Origin: Alkalicoccus saliphilus
GTDB lineage: Bacteria > Bacillota > Bacilli > Bacillales > Salisediminibacteriaceae
Length of the DNA: 44,503 nucleotides
Assembly: GCF_003044065.1 (NCBI RefSeq)
Contig: NZ_PZJJ01000027.1
Location: 1 to 44,503, forward strand
Reading direction: 5' to 3'
The notes under the pieces were generated by a model, which saw only the letters and a list, made by a program, of their open reading frames with translations, was not told the DNA's origin and did no database searches. The position numbers and the translations under genes are program-made. Below, one piece after another: positions 34,062 to 41,730 of the stretch. Numbering within the stretch: position 1 is the first letter of the stretch; every line of letters starts with the position of its first letter.

Positions 34062-35207
34062 TTATAACCCCATATTTTTTGCGATGATTGTTTTCATAAT
34101 TTCATTTGTTCCGGCGTATATTGCTGCGACCGGGGCGTCTTTGAAGCGCCTTGCAATTTCGTATTCTTCCATATAACCGTAGCCCCCGTGTAACTTCATG
34201 CACTGTGCGGCCGTTTCGTTAAGTACTTCCGTGGATTTCCACTTGGCCATCGACACCTGTGTAACAATATCTTCCCCTGCCATATGTTTGGCGATAAGCT
34301 GGTCCAGGTATACTCTTCCCATGTCAATATCTGTAGCCAGCTCCACCAGCTTGAACTGGGTGTTTTGAAATTTACTTACCGGCTGTCCGAATGCTTTTCT
34401 CGATTTCACGTATTCCTTTGTCATTTCAAGCATCTTTTCGGCAGAAACCTGCGCTGAAATCGCAACGAGAAGCCGTTCCTGCTGAAGTTTTTCCATTAAG
34501 TATTTAAAGCCCTTTCCTTCTTCCCCTATCAAATTTTCTTTCGGCACAAGGCAGTCTTCAAAAATCAGCTCTGCTGTATCCTGGCTGTGGCAGCCGACTT
34601 TATTTAATTTTCTGCCTCTGGAAAAGCCCGGAGTGTCACGTGCCACGATAAGCAGGCTCACCCCTTTATGCTTTGGTTCCGCCTGCGGATCTGTTTTACA
34701 GGCAACAAGAACTAAATCGGAATGAATACCATTCGTTATAAAAGTTTTCTGGCCGTTTAATCGGTAATGATCTCCTTCCAGAATAGCTGTCGTTTTTATA
34801 TTAGCCACGTCAGAACCTGTACCAGGCTCGGTCATGGCAAGGGCAGTGATTGCTTCGCCGGAAGCACTTTTCGGCAGCCAGCGCTGTTTCTGTTCTTCTG
34901 TCCCGTAACTCGTGATGTAGGGAATGACAATGTCGTTATGAAGGCTGAGGCCGATCATGCTCGTTCCGACCCTCTCCAGTTCTTCATTAATAACTACTGA
35001 AAAGCCCCAGTCCACACCTGAACCGCCATATTTTTCGTCTATATCGGGACAAAGAAACCCCTGCTCCCCCATCTTCTCCCAGAAAGAACGAGGAATCATA
35101 CGCTGCTCTTCCCATTTCTCATAGTAAGGATATGCCTCCTGTTCTAAAAACTTACGCAGTCCTTTCCGGAAAATATCGTGGTCTTCCGTTAAATAAGCAT
35201 GCTCCAT
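34062..35207 (-). CDS. Acyl-CoA dehydrogenase, LCAD/IVD-type active site
   Basis: Encodes 381 residues with TTGGAGATAGG before ATG 35207. Flavin and substrate segments ALAMTEPGTGSDVANIKTTA and FITNGIHSD are typical. The usual catalytic Glu of the YEGT motif is replaced (IYAGTNEI). Instead LQQERLLVAISAQ near residue 240 places Glu on helix G, as in long-chain and isovaleryl-CoA dehydrogenases, so the enzyme should be active. It oxidises a long or branched acyl-CoA to enoyl-CoA. It heads the five-gene operon running to 29619. Confidence 0.93.
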   Translation of the reverse strand: MEHAYLTEDHDIFRKGLRKFLEQEAYPYYEKWEEQRMIPRSFWEKMGEQGFLCPDIDEKYGGSGVDWGFSVVINEELERVGTSMIGLSLHNDIVIPYITSYGTEEQKQRWLPKSASGEAITALAMTEPGTGSDVANIKTTAILEGDHYRLNGQKTFITNGIHSDLVLVACKTDPQAEPKHKGVSLLIVARDTPGFSRGRKLNKVGCHSQDTAELIFEDCLVPKENLIGEEGKGFKYLMEKLQQERLLVAISAQVSAEKMLEMTKEYVKSRKAFGQPVSKFQNTQFKLVELATDIDMGRVYLDQLIAKHMAGEDIVTQVSMAKWKSTEVLNETAAQCMKLHGGYGYMEEYEIARRFKDAPVAAIYAGTNEIMKTIIAKNMGL

Positions 35208-35340
35208 TTTCCTATCTCCAATCTGTCTTTTAATAAGTTAGTAAAGTTAAACAACATAGTGCGACAATATTTCATTCGATTTCGATTCAAATAGCAGCTA
35301 AATATGTTGAACTTAATAATCAGGTATCGCTTCTGTAACG

Positions 35341-35465
35341 ACTCGCTTTCGTTTCTATGGGGAAGCTTTCCGGGCGGGCCGGCCTCAGCTAATCCCTTCC
35401 TCCCTAAGGTCGGGCGGGATGGATCTTCGACTCGACCTCATTCGCCCCGGAGTCGCCCCATAGCT
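35341..35465 (+). repeat. Dispersed repeat family 1, copy a
   Basis: About 125 bp, GC-rich. Landmarks are GCTTTCGTTTCTATGGGGA, GCTTTCCGGGCGG, CTCAGCTAAT, GATGGATCTTCG, CTCG and GGAGTCGCCCCAT. It resembles the widespread Bacillaceae intergenic repeat in which a GCTTTCC...CAGCTAA segment and a GATCTTC...GGAGTC segment flank a variable centre. Copies b (inverted) and c share the same order. Confidence 0.8.
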
Positions 35466-35642
35466 CTCCAGCGGCCTGTGCTCCTTATCTGTTTCTTCCG
35501 GCAGGAACTCTCTGACGTTCAAAAGGATAGCACTTTAATAAGGAAGACTACTTTCAAGGTCAAACATACTGTCTATATACATATTAAGTTCAATGTATAT
35601 AGGTTAAAGTTTACTGGTTATTACTGAAGGAAACTTCCCTAT

Positions 35643-35884
35643 CAACCGGCAGGCCTGCTATGGAGGAGATTTTCGGATAGGCTGCGCCCTGCGGGATCTT
35701 CCAATCTCCTTCTTCCACAGGCGTCCGCCGGTTTCCGCTTCGTTTTTTCACAGTAAAAGAAAAGTTCTACTTTTCATGAACGCTGTTCTTTCTTCCTTAA
35801 AACCGATGCCCGGGCAGAGACGCTTGTGGAAGCCCACAGATACTCCCAAACGGAGGACAGCCGCAGGCGAACCCGGAGCTTTGA
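35643..35884 (-). repeat. Dispersed repeat family 2, copy Y
   Basis: Inverted copy of the repeat at 12758-12996, collinear over its whole length with scattered substitutions and short indels. For example it has GTGGAAGAAGGAGATTGGA and an extra GCAGG before GCGCAGCCTAT. It is nested between the two oppositely oriented family 1 copies. Confidence 0.82.
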
Positions 35885-36009
35885 CAGAAACACTCATGTA
35901 CAATCACTGCACCTGGACAAATAATAAGGTCCTTCTCCAGTAAGGTTTTCTCCTATCCAAACAGATAGAACGAAGCGTGATTATGAGCAGTCTTTTTTCA
36001 TAATAAGCT

Positions 36010-36137
36010 ATAGTGAACATGGAGGGACTCCAGAGCGAGCAAGGCCGAGCCGAAGATCCATTCCATTCGACTAGAGGAGAATGGAATTAGCTGATGCCGG
36101 ACCGCTTGGAAAGCCTCTCCATGGTAACGAAAGCAGA
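36010..36137 (-). repeat. Dispersed repeat family 1, copy b (inverted)
   Basis: Reverse complement of copy a with matching landmarks: GGAGAGGCTTTCC, CAGCTAATTCC, ATGGATCTTCGGCTCGGCC and GGAGTCCCTCCATG. Together with copy a it forms inverted repeats of about 120 bp around roughly 545 bp. Confidence 0.8.
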
Positions 36138-36245
36138 CGTTCATTTTTTTCAAGGCACCCATTACAATAAAAGAGTTTCAGCTTAATAAACGAATTGCTC
36201 TCTTACTTAAAAAGCACGCTCCGCTTTTTCCAAAACAGCTGACTA

Positions 36246-37775
36246 TTATTCAGCTTCTGCTTTCTGAAACTTCGTCCGCAGCTGGTATTTTAAAATTTTC
36301 CCTGAAGCGTTTCTCGGGAGCTGCTGTTCAATAATAATTTCCCGTGGCACTTTATATCCCGCGAGTTTCTTTCTGCAGAACTGCTTAAGCTCCTGTGCGT
36401 CAATAACGGCTCCTTCTTTCGGGACAACAACAGCCGTCACTGCTTCCCCCCACACTTCATCGGGGAGGCCGATCGTGGCTGCGTCGATTACATAAGGATG
36501 CTCGTACAGGACGTTTTCCACTTCGATAGAATATACATTTTCCCCACCGGAAATGATCATATCCTTTTTCCGGTCGACTAACGTGATAAATCCTTCGTCA
36601 TCCTTAACAGCCAGGTCCCCTGTATGAAGCCATCCATTTCTCAATGCTTTTTTCGTTTCTTCCGGTTTCCGGTAGTACTCTTTCATAATCGTTTCCCCGC
36701 GGAGAATAAATTCACCGACTGACCCGGGTTTCACGTCCTCCCCCGTGTCATCAACGACCCGTGCTTCCGTCATAAAAAAAGGCTTCCCACCCTTGCCGAG
36801 GTGCTTTTTGTGTCCTTCAGGATCGAGAAGTATGCCTCCCGGGCCCGCTTCGGTTAAGCCGCATAAGTTAAAGAATCGGTCTGTTTGAAACAGCTTCATA
36901 CTCCGGCTGATGATTTCCGGGGCCATGGGAGCCGCTCCATAGCCGCAGCGCTTGATCGACGACAAATCGTAATGTTGTGCATTCGGAACCTGCAGCAGAA
37001 AATTATACATCGCCGGAACGCCAAAGAAATGAGTGATTTTATGCTCCTCAATCGCTTCCAGTGTTTTAATTGGATCAAAGTCCCGGTGAATAACATGATA
37101 GGCCCCTAAAATTACCCCTGATACGAGGAACAGATTCAGCTGAACCGAATGAAAAAGCGGTGCAATATGCAGAAACCTGTCATGCTGATTAATCTCCATC
37201 CCTGTTATCATCGTTAAACCGACATTAAATATGCGGCGGTGATCAAACAATGCTCCTTTCGGTTTCCCGGTTGTGCCGGACGTATACAAAATTTCCAGGT
37301 CATCCGTTTCAGCAACTTCCAATTCCGGATTTTCTTTTTTCTTCGATAAAACGTAACTGTAGGAGAGATGAGTCGGGACTTTCGGTTTTCCTGTCGTAAT
37401 GATCGAGCGGATCGTTGTATTTTTGGATGCTTCCTCAATCAATTCACCGAATGCTTCATCGCCGATAACGACAGCGGTTTCAGACTGCTGAAAAATATAC
37501 TGCACTTCGTCTTTTGTCAGCCTGAAATTCACCGGTACGATGACCGCTCCCAGTTTAGCCAGTGCGAAATAGGCAAAGACAAAGTAATCCGAGTTTTTCA
37601 TGAGTAAGGCGGCTTTTTCACCCTTATTAATATTTGTATGATGAAGCAGTCCATGGGCTAATTTATTCACCTCCTCGTTAAACTGAAAATAGCTGTAGTC
37701 TCTTCCTTCACAGCTGAGAGCAGGTCTTTCACCAAAGTTACGGGCGTTTACTGATAAGTAGGAGCCAATGTCCAA
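36246..37775 (-). CDS. Acyl-CoA synthetase (AMP-binding), sigma-54-linked
   Basis: Encodes 509 residues from TTG 37775, chosen for AAAGGAGG seven bases upstream; the in-frame 24-codon extension has no RBS. ATP-binding LYTSGTTGKPKGALFDH is near residue 162. LCGLTEAGPGG is the A5 motif, HTGDLAVKDDEGF the A7 region, and NASGKILKYQLR the catalytic Lys region. It activates a fatty or aromatic acid to its CoA ester. It is not in the dehydrogenase operon. It has its own -24/-12 promoter and lies just downstream of the sigma-54 activator gene. Confidence 0.92.
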   Translation of the reverse strand: MDIGSYLSVNARNFGERPALSCEGRDYSYFQFNEEVNKLAHGLLHHTNINKGEKAALLMKNSDYFVFAYFALAKLGAVIVPVNFRLTKDEVQYIFQQSETAVVIGDEAFGELIEEASKNTTIRSIITTGKPKVPTHLSYSYVLSKKKENPELEVAETDDLEILYTSGTTGKPKGALFDHRRIFNVGLTMITGMEINQHDRFLHIAPLFHSVQLNLFLVSGVILGAYHVIHRDFDPIKTLEAIEEHKITHFFGVPAMYNFLLQVPNAQHYDLSSIKRCGYGAAPMAPEIISRSMKLFQTDRFFNLCGLTEAGPGGILLDPEGHKKHLGKGGKPFFMTEARVVDDTGEDVKPGSVGEFILRGETIMKEYYRKPEETKKALRNGWLHTGDLAVKDDEGFITLVDRKKDMIISGGENVYSIEVENVLYEHPYVIDAATIGLPDEVWGEAVTAVVVPKEGAVIDAQELKQFCRKKLAGYKVPREIIIEQQLPRNASGKILKYQLRTKFQKAEAE

Positions 37776-37857
37776 TCGTCTGCCTCCTTTCAGTTTGTCA
37801 TTGTTATCAATATTTTTACGAAAGAGTTCAAATGTAAGCGGATACATATTATTTATT

Positions 37858-37874
37858 ATGCAAGTACTATGCCA
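37858..37874 (-). promoter_or_regulatory. Sigma-54 (SigL) promoter of the second acyl-CoA ligase
   Basis: Minus strand TGGCATAGTACTTGCAT: GG at -24 and GC at -12 with the required spacing, close to consensus TGGCAC-N5-TTGCA. It lies about 83 bases before the TTG start. A palindrome TCAGCCGGCTGA at 37915-37926, some 40 bases upstream, is a candidate activator site. Confidence 0.78.
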
Positions 37875-38055
37875 ATAATTTGAAATGATAATCCTCCCGT
37901 TTTCTCACGGACACTCAGCCGGCTGACTCCGCTTTGTTAACGGGAATTTCACTCAAATCATCCGAGACTCCCGCCATTAATAATTTGCTGCTCCCTGTTT
38001 TATACTGCAGTAAAATAAAACAACAAAGAAAAAAAGCGTCCATAATATGGACACT

Positions 38056-40122
38056 TTACTGCAATTGGTATTTTTTTAGTTTTTCGTATAAACCTGAACG
38101 GCTGATACCTAACAGACGGGCTGCTTTTGTTTTATTTCCGTCCGCTGCAAAAATTGCTTTTTCAACCGCAGTACGTTCAGCCGATGCTGCCATCTTGATG
38201 GATGGATCCCCATTACCTGCCTGCTTTACTTTATCAACGATGTATTCCGTGATATCTTCCACCTGTATTTTGCCGTTTTCCGCAAACGTCATCGCCCGTT
38301 CCAACACGTTTCTTAACTCCCTTACATTTCCCGGCCAGTCATAATTGATCAGTACATGCTGCGCTTCTTCCTCTATTCCGGTAATACTGGAGCCAAGCAT
38401 GCGGTTTAAACTTTCCATTAATACTTCTGTTAATAAAAGAATATCGTTCTTACGTTCCCGCAGAGGAGGGATCTGCAGAGAAATAACGTTTAATCTGTAG
38501 TATAAGTCTTCACGAAATTCGCCCGTTTCCACCATTTCTTCGAGCGGCCGGTTTGTAGCAGCAATAATCCGTACGTCTACATGCACCCGCTCCGTTCCAC
38601 CTACACGGTAAAATTCACGCTCCTGCAGCACCCGCAGTAATTTCGACTGCAGCCCATAGGACATGTCACCGATTTCATCCAGAAAAAGTGTGCCCCCATC
38701 CGCCAGGTCGAATTTTCCGATTTTCCCTTTCTGCCTGGCACCTGTAAATGCTCCGTCCTCATATCCAAAAAACTCTGACTCAAGGAGGTGTTCCGGTATC
38801 GCTGCACAGTTGACGATGACAAATTTCCCGTCCCTCCGTACACTGCTGCTGTGAATGGCGTGGGCAAACAGCTCTTTTCCCGTGCCGCTTTCACCGCGTA
38901 TTAAAACAGTGGATCGTCCTTTCGCTGCTTTATCTGCACTTTTTTTCAATTTTTCTACATATGGATCATTGCTGATAATTTGATCCCACGTAAAACGGGA
39001 CGTCTCTGACTGCTGTAATTGTTTTTGATAATAGGCTGCCTTATTTTCGACCTTTTCTATTTTCTTCAGTAATGCACTCACTTCGTTTAACTGCCGGAAC
39101 ATCACTTTACCTAAGACGCCTATTATCTCTCCGTCCTGCTTAATTGGGATCTTATTAATGATATACTTAATCCCGTTTATCTCCATGAAATCACTCAGCT
39201 CGGCTTCTCCTGATTTAAAAACCGTACCTAAATTTAACTGTGGCAGTACTTTATTGATAGATTTGTGGAGCAGCTGCTCCCGGTTTAAATTAAATAAATC
39301 CAAAAGCGGCGGACTGGCCATCGTCACTTTGTTTTTAGTGTTAATCATCAGCATGCCGTCATAAGCCGAATCAATAGCCGTATCCAGCGTCTGTTTTAAA
39401 TTTTTCACTGTCTGCAGTTCTTCCGCCATCTGCTCTACTTCCGTCGTAGTCTGAAACAGCGCGATCATCCCTTTTGACCCGGTTACTGTTTTATATCTGG
39501 ACAGCCGGAGCATTGTCTGGTCTTCTCCTACAGACACTTTCGGTACATAACTTGAATTTTCAATGTTTGTATTTACCTTTGGGAAAAGAACAGGAAAAGA
39601 CTGACCGGCCAGATCTTCTTTCGTTTGTTTACTCATAGAGGAAAATTTATCATTCACATAAATGATTCTCTTTTCTCCGTCAGTCATTACTACGCCAAGC
39701 TGTGAGCTTTCTAAAATCGTTTCCAGCTGCTCTTTCAGCATGTTGGAAGAGCGGAGCAGTGCTTTTACCATATCCGTTTTTCTCAGCAGGCCGATCACAC
39801 GCTCGTCGCTGTCTACTACAATTCCTGTCCCTACCTCGCTTTTTTCCACTATTTCTTTCAGATACTCATAGGAAGCAGTATGGGAAATAGTAACTGTATC
39901 TTTTTTTATGTACGCTCCAATGGGTTCAGTAAGTGCTTTCTCCTCCAGTACCATTTGAAACAGTCTGCTTTTTGTAAAAACCCCTTCAAGCTTCCCATCA
40001 GAGTCCGTCACAGGAATGATATTCCACTTTGTTTCATTCATTATTTCCACCGCTTCATTCAAGGAAGCCGTTTTATTTATTGTACGATGAACGGGTGTCA
40101 TTATTTCTTTCAGGTCAGCCAC
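38056..40122 (-). CDS. Sigma-54-dependent transcriptional activator with CBS and PAS domains
   Basis: Encodes 688 residues from GTG 40122 behind AAAGGAGGG. Domains in order: two CBS repeats (about 1-120, VMTDGEK just after), PAS (about 125-230), a second PAS-like domain (about 245-350), sigma-54 AAA+ (about 375-610; Walker A GESGTGKE, contact loop GAFTGA, Walker B LFLDEIGDM) and a Fis-type HTH (ending KAARLLGISRSGLYEKLKKY). It remodels SigL-RNA polymerase at -24/-12 promoters. CBS domains often sense adenine nucleotides, so AMP from the neighbouring acyl-CoA ligase is one possible signal (inference). Likely targets are the ligase at 37775 and the SDR at 41439, both with matching promoters. 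Confidence 0.93.
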   Translation of the reverse strand: MADLKEIMTPVHRTINKTASLNEAVEIMNETKWNIIPVTDSDGKLEGVFTKSRLFQMVLEEKALTEPIGAYIKKDTVTISHTASYEYLKEIVEKSEVGTGIVVDSDERVIGLLRKTDMVKALLRSSNMLKEQLETILESSQLGVVMTDGEKRIIYVNDKFSSMSKQTKEDLAGQSFPVLFPKVNTNIENSSYVPKVSVGEDQTMLRLSRYKTVTGSKGMIALFQTTTEVEQMAEELQTVKNLKQTLDTAIDSAYDGMLMINTKNKVTMASPPLLDLFNLNREQLLHKSINKVLPQLNLGTVFKSGEAELSDFMEINGIKYIINKIPIKQDGEIIGVLGKVMFRQLNEVSALLKKIEKVENKAAYYQKQLQQSETSRFTWDQIISNDPYVEKLKKSADKAAKGRSTVLIRGESGTGKELFAHAIHSSSVRRDGKFVIVNCAAIPEHLLESEFFGYEDGAFTGARQKGKIGKFDLADGGTLFLDEIGDMSYGLQSKLLRVLQEREFYRVGGTERVHVDVRIIAATNRPLEEMVETGEFREDLYYRLNVISLQIPPLRERKNDILLLTEVLMESLNRMLGSSITGIEEEAQHVLINYDWPGNVRELRNVLERAMTFAENGKIQVEDITEYIVDKVKQAGNGDPSIKMAASAERTAVEKAIFAADGNKTKAARLLGISRSGLYEKLKKYQLQ

Positions 40123-40282
40123 ATTACCACCCTCCTTTGCAACTTCTCTCCTACCATATTATAACAAAGAAATCGCTTTCATTAGAATGTTTCTGCAGCT
40201 TTTCCGGTAAGAATTAAATTATTATTTACAGGGAGAATTCTTTGTACATCTGGAAATGCACGACACGAGTGGGTGAAGAGAT

Positions 40283-40400
40283 CTCCGTTTCCAATGGACG
40301 CTTTCCCGAGGGCTTGTCTTCAGCTAACTTTCGCGAAAAAATTCTTTCGCAAAAGTGGATCCTCAGACTGCGCTTCATCCTCCGGGAGTCGCCATTCTTC
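40283..40400 (+). repeat. Dispersed repeat family 1, copy c
   Basis: Diverged copy with CCGTTTCCAATGGACGCTTTCC, GTCTTCAGCTAA, GTGGATCCTCAGACTGCG and CCGGGAGTCGCCATT in the same order as copies a and b. Its centre holds a small inverted repeat (TTTCGCGAAA...TTTCGCAAAA). Confidence 0.7.
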
Positions 40401-40625
40401 ACTGCGATCAATTATTAATATCTTTATGAGATACAGAAAAATTAATAACACTTGTTCATTTTTTCTGTTAAATCGATGTTGATGAGAACAGGAAAAACTC
40501 TGCTTAAGACCTGCCGTTTTTCTGCGGCAGTCGAAGAAAGAAAGAGGTACAGAAACACTTACTTCCACCAGAAACTTTAAAATAGCCTTCCTATTAAAAA
40601 CTATGATGAATCCGATTACTATAAT

Positions 40626-40661
40626 AAAAAAACAGAGAGACTTATTGATCTCTCTGTTTTT
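40626..40661 (-). terminator. Terminator of the HSD10-like SDR gene
   Basis: AAAAACAGAGAGA / TCTCTCTGTTTTT with a short loop, just past the stop at 40672. It has T-runs on both strands and could act both ways. Confidence 0.9.
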
Positions 40662-40671
40662 AATCAAATTA

Positions 40672-41439
40672 TTATTTTGGCTGCATTCTGATCGCTCCGT
40701 CAAGCCGGATTACTTCTCCATTCAGCATGGAATTTTCGATGATGGACTGGGCTAACTTAGCGTACTCAGCTGGTTCGCCAAGGCGGGAAGGGTATGGCGT
40801 CATCGCTCCTAAAGCATCTTTTGCTTCTTCAGGAAGGGAGGAAAACATCGGCGTATTAAATATTCCAGGGGCAATCGCCATTACTCTTATTCCGTGGACA
40901 GCGAGTTCACGGGCTGTTGGTAATGTTAAGCCGACGATTCCACCTTTGGAAGCGCTGTAGGCAGCCTGTCCGATCTGACCTTCAAAAGCGGCCACAGATG
41001 CCGTATTAATAATTACTCCTTCTTTCCCCTTTTCAAGTAACTTATTATTTGCCATATGTTCCGCTGCCAGCCTTATTACATTAAAAGTTCCTATTAAGTT
41101 CACCTGGATTACTTTAGTAAATGACTGCAGATCGTGCACTCCCTTCCTGCCGTACACTTTTTTCGCCACGCCGAGTCCCGCACAGTTTACTACTGTGTTA
41201 ATGGATCCAAACTTGTCTATCGTTTGTGTCAAAGCTTGCTGAACACTATCTTCATCTGTCACATCCGTTTCAATAAAAATAACGTTTTCGCCTAACTCCT
41301 CTGCTAAGTTTTCTCCTTTTTCGGTATTTAAATCCAAAATTGCCGCTCTGCCACGATTTCCGATAATATTTCTCACTACGGCCTCACCGAGTCCGGAAGC
41401 ACCGCCTGTTACTACCGCAATGGAATCATTAATATTCAT
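40672..41439 (-). CDS. SDR, 3-hydroxyacyl-CoA dehydrogenase type II (HSD10)-like
   Basis: Encodes 255 residues with AGGAGGGG before ATG 41439. The NAD motif VVTGGASGLGEA is at residues 9-20, with Asp36 (ILDLN) favouring NAD. NCAGLGVAKKVYG is near 87 and YSASKGG near 160. The middle insertion and ENSMLNGEVIRLDGAIRMQPK ending match HSD10-type enzymes, which oxidise (S)-3-hydroxyacyl-CoA. It can supply the 3-hydroxyacyl-CoA dehydrogenase step missing from the five-gene operon. A sigma-54 promoter lies directly upstream. Confidence 0.88.
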   Translation of the reverse strand: MNINDSIAVVTGGASGLGEAVVRNIIGNRGRAAILDLNTEKGENLAEELGENVIFIETDVTDEDSVQQALTQTIDKFGSINTVVNCAGLGVAKKVYGRKGVHDLQSFTKVIQVNLIGTFNVIRLAAEHMANNKLLEKGKEGVIINTASVAAFEGQIGQAAYSASKGGIVGLTLPTARELAVHGIRVMAIAPGIFNTPMFSSLPEEAKDALGAMTPYPSRLGEPAEYAKLAQSIIENSMLNGEVIRLDGAIRMQPK

Positions 41440-41485
41440 TTTTTTCCCCTCCTATTAAATATTTCACTGTTCCCACTAATAAATA

Positions 41486-41502
41486 ATGCAATTTCCGTAC
41501 CA
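41486..41502 (-). promoter_or_regulatory. Sigma-54 (SigL) promoter of the HSD10-like gene
   Basis: Minus strand TGGTACGGAAATTGCAT: GG and GC elements at -24/-12 spacing, with TTGCAT identical to that of the ligase promoter. It lies about 47 bases before ATG 41439. Confidence 0.75.
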
Positions 41503-41730
41503 GTTTTTTAAAAGGAAAGATGATCATTCCCACATTTACTGCGGACAGAGTAGTGAAAAGGAAAAACTTTTTTATAGATAAAGAAAACCAGCTTTTATTT
41601 CTTAGCTTAAGGAGGAGATATGTCCAAAAAACGGACAGTAGAATTTCTACATCATGGACATTCCGGGAACAGCACGTTTGCCGTTCAAATTTTTCATAAA
41701 TTTTTTTTGAACAACAAATCCCCTGAACAA

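Larger units (their letters stand above)
35208..36245. other. Gene-free 1-kb stretch filled with dispersed repeats
   Basis: Between the end of the second ligase gene and the start of the dehydrogenase operon. It holds a repeat family 1 copy in each orientation flanking a family 2 copy. No reading frame here looks like protein. The operon promoter should lie at 35210-35330, but no clear -10/-35 or sigma-54 site was found. Confidence 0.55.
40123..40671. other. 549-bp gap: activator promoter, repeat copy c, SDR terminator
   Basis: Near the activator gene the minus strand has TGTTATAAT (extended -10, hexamer 40163..40158) with a weak -35. The middle is dispersed repeat family 1 copy c, and the right end holds the SDR terminator. 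No convincing gene. Confidence 0.55.

Noticed and set aside
34062-35207. Inactive acyl-CoA dehydrogenase because YEGT is YAGT
   Set aside because: The Glu of QQERL on helix G, used by long-chain and isovaleryl-CoA dehydrogenases, is present.
35304-35627. 107-codon frame in the repeat region
   Set aside because: It translates repeat family 1 copy a; other copies of the repeat do not keep the frame.
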